DNA from: ENR-C587 sp942493235 | GTDB taxonomy: Bacteria > Bacteroidota > Ignavibacteria > Kapaibacteriales > UBA2268 | Assembly (NCBI GenBank): GCA_942493235.1 | Contig: OW818676.1 | Span: 558,001-622,000 of the forward strand | Length of the DNA stretch: 64,000 nucleotides | Direction: 5' to 3' | Part shown: positions 62,530 through 64,000 of the stretch, piece by piece | How positions within the stretch are numbered: the stretch's first letter is position 1 | Layout: each line of letters opens with the position of its first letter | Program-made: the position numbers and the translations under genes | Notes under the pieces: generated by a model | The model's database searches: none | What the model saw: only the letters and a program-made list of their open reading frames with translations | Told to the model about the DNA's origin: nothing

Positions 62530-64000
62530 TTATTTCTTCTCTAATATTTTCTCTAATCTATCAAGATATTTATTGAATTTAGTAATCATTTTCTCAATAG
62601 GAGCTGAGGTACTCATATCTACACCGGCATTTTTCAAAGCTTCAATCGGATAGACAGAGCTACCGACACAGATGAAATTATTTAGGTATTTATCTATTGC
62701 CGGTTGACCGCCGGTTTTTAGTAATTCTGCAAATGCCTGAGCAGCAGAGAATCCGGTAGCATATTGGAATACATATAAATTATAATGATATAAGTGCGGA
62801 ATACGTTCCCAAGATAGACCTTCTTCATAATCGGTTACCATTTCAGGACCCCAATATTTCTGGTATAGGCTTGCAAATAATTCTGTCAATTGGTCTGCAT
62901 TAAGGAATTCACCTTTTTCAGCTTTTTCGTGAGTAATTTTCTCAAACTCTGCAAAACGAGTCTGACGGAAGAAAGTTTGCTGAGCGTTACCAAGGAATTT
63001 TTCGATTAATGAAGCTTCTTCTTCAGGAGTTTTTGCATTTGCGATTAGGTAATCTAATAATAATGCTTCATTGGTAGTAGAAGCAACTTCGGCAACGAAT
63101 GTAGCATAATCGCTGTATTGATATGGCTGAGTAGCTTCAGTGAAATATGAGTGCATATTATGACCAACCTCGTGAATCAATGTAAAAACGTCGTCTAAAG
63201 TATTATTCCAATTTAGAAGTATCCATGGGTGAACTCCGCAACCACAACCGTTTGAATATGCACCGCTTCTTTTGCCTGCTGTTTCGACAACGTCAATCCA
63301 GCGATTATCGAAAGAATATTTTACGGCATCAATATATTTCTGTCCGAGTGGGGCAAGAGCTTCTAAAACTAAATCTTTTGCTTCGTCGAAAGAATACTCT
63401 TTGTTAGTTCCCGGCATCAATGTTACATAAGTATCATAAGGGTGAAGTTCATCAAGTTTCAGATACTTTTTCTTGAGACCTGCCCAGCGATGTAAGGATT
63501 TAATATTATCATTAGCTACTTTAACTAAGTTTTCATAGACAGACACAGGAATATTATTCGGATATAAATAGGTCTCTAAAACGCCTTTGAAATTACGAAC
63601 TTTAGATTCAATTACTCTGGTATTTACTCTTCCGTTATAAAGAGTAGAAAAAGTAGATTTTAATTGATTATAGGGTACATAAGTGCCTTTATAAACGTTT
63701 TTACGGTATTCTCTATTATTTGAAAATAGAGCTGATCTATATCTGCCGTGAGAAATATTTACATCATTACCGTTTTCGTCTTTGGTAGTGGGGAAAGGTA
63801 ATTCCGCATCATTAAGTATAGTATATGTTTCTTCTGCTATATCTCCGATAGGAGCAGTCATAGCAAGTAGTTTTTCTGCTTCGGGATTAAGAGTGAATGG
63901 CTTCATTCTAAGCATTGACTCAATAAAGTGCTTATAGGGAGCAAAATCTTTATTAGCTAAGAATGCTTTCATTTTGGTATCGGGTATAGCCATTAGCTCC
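62530..64000 (-). CDS. pepF: Oligoendopeptidase F (5' end cut by window)
   Basis: An M3-family zinc metallopeptidase that degrades oligopeptides in the cytoplasm. The visible 489 codons contain the HEVGH zinc motif in LIHEVGHNMHSYF and the downstream Glu region YATFVAEVASTTNEALLLDYL. The C-terminal QYATGFSAAQAFAELLKTGG and FICVGSSVYPIEALKNAGVDM are diagnostic. The frame stays open to the window edge, and the residues at the ATG at 63993 (ELMAIPDTKM) are internal to the family, so about 110 N-terminal residues are missing. A terminator follows. Confidence 0.95.
   Translation of the reverse strand, partial: ELMAIPDTKMKAFLANKDFAPYKHFIESMLRMKPFTLNPEAEKLLAMTAPIGDIAEETYTILNDAELPFPTTKDENGNDVNISHGRYRSALFSNNREYRKNVYKGTYVPYNQLKSTFSTLYNGRVNTRVIESKVRNFKGVLETYLYPNNIPVSVYENLVKVANDNIKSLHRWAGLKKKYLKLDELHPYDTYVTLMPGTNKEYSFDEAKDLVLEALAPLGQKYIDAVKYSFDNRWIDVVETAGKRSGAYSNGCGCGVHPWILLNWNNTLDDVFTLIHEVGHNMHSYFTEATQPYQYSDYATFVAEVASTTNEALLLDYLIANAKTPEEEASLIEKFLGNAQQTFFRQTRFAEFEKITHEKAEKGEFLNADQLTELFASLYQKYWGPEMVTDYEEGLSWERIPHLYHYNLYVFQYATGFSAAQAFAELLKTGGQPAIDKYLNNFICVGSSVYPIEALKNAGVDMSTSAPIEKMITKFNKYLDRLEKILEKK

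Overview
The window is AT-rich, dense and mostly single-copy, and looks like a chromosome fragment from the Bacteroidota/Chlorobiota/Ignavibacteriota (FCB) side of the tree. Three things point there. Secreted proteins end in type-A por-secretion (T9SS) sorting domains (15804-17684, 20808-22550). Several promoters have the TTTG, about 20 nt, TAnnTTTG form typical of Bacteroidota. The outer-membrane gene set is also typical: two TonB-dependent receptors, an Omp28-like protein, YfiR/DUF4154 and a C1B peptidase. I cannot name a genus.

Layout. 1-10.3 kb: truncated lipoprotein phosphoesterase, rsmB, outer-membrane and secreted proteins, nhaA, tRNA-Ser, methylmalonyl-CoA epimerase, glutamine cyclotransferase, YqhD-like alcohol dehydrogenase. 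10.5-18.6 kb: tRNA-Glu, rlmD, queE, a DEDDy exonuclease, an M20 dipeptidase, a large T9SS cargo protein, aat. 18.6-33 kb: POT transporter, a repeat-rich gap, a propeller-like T9SS protein, PepSY-type membrane protein, MIP18-family protein, ferredoxin, Ogg2-type glycosylase, rpmG, CNNM/HlyC-type protein, C1B peptidase, folP, NdpA-like protein, SulP transporter. 33-40 kb: an IS630-family element, aspS, then a very AT-rich, tightly overlapping operon of two adenine methyltransferases and a 462-aa nuclease with two PD-(D/E)XK-like sites. 40-52.6 kb: an extracytoplasmic redox neighbourhood (NusG-domain-II protein, DUF3570 porin-like protein, DUF4266 peptide, glycosyltransferase 9, TlpA, two lipoproteins each carrying one CX4CH and one CX2CH motif, LCP protein, TonB receptor, FKBP isomerase, ApbE flavin transferase). 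52.7-64 kb: two unknown secreted proteins, DJ-1/PfpI protein, a helical-repeat-like protein, ribB under an FMN riboswitch, a yciI-like gene split by an IS1634 element, a TonB receptor with a YfiR protein, and a truncated pepF.

How it fits together. ApbE needs FAD, ribB supplies flavin precursors under FMN control, and the DUF4266 peptide carries a SAGAT sequence resembling flavinylation sites. The 40-52 kb genes can therefore be read as a possible flavin/thiol/haem system of the envelope. This is inference from content and neighbourhood.

The gaps are unusually rich in structured repeats: a nested inverted-repeat family (at least six hairpin copies), GTTAAC-centred palindromes beside them, a REP-like hairpin with a conserved GGTA tail, and minisatellite-like tracts. 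No rRNA, CRISPR array or prophage was seen.
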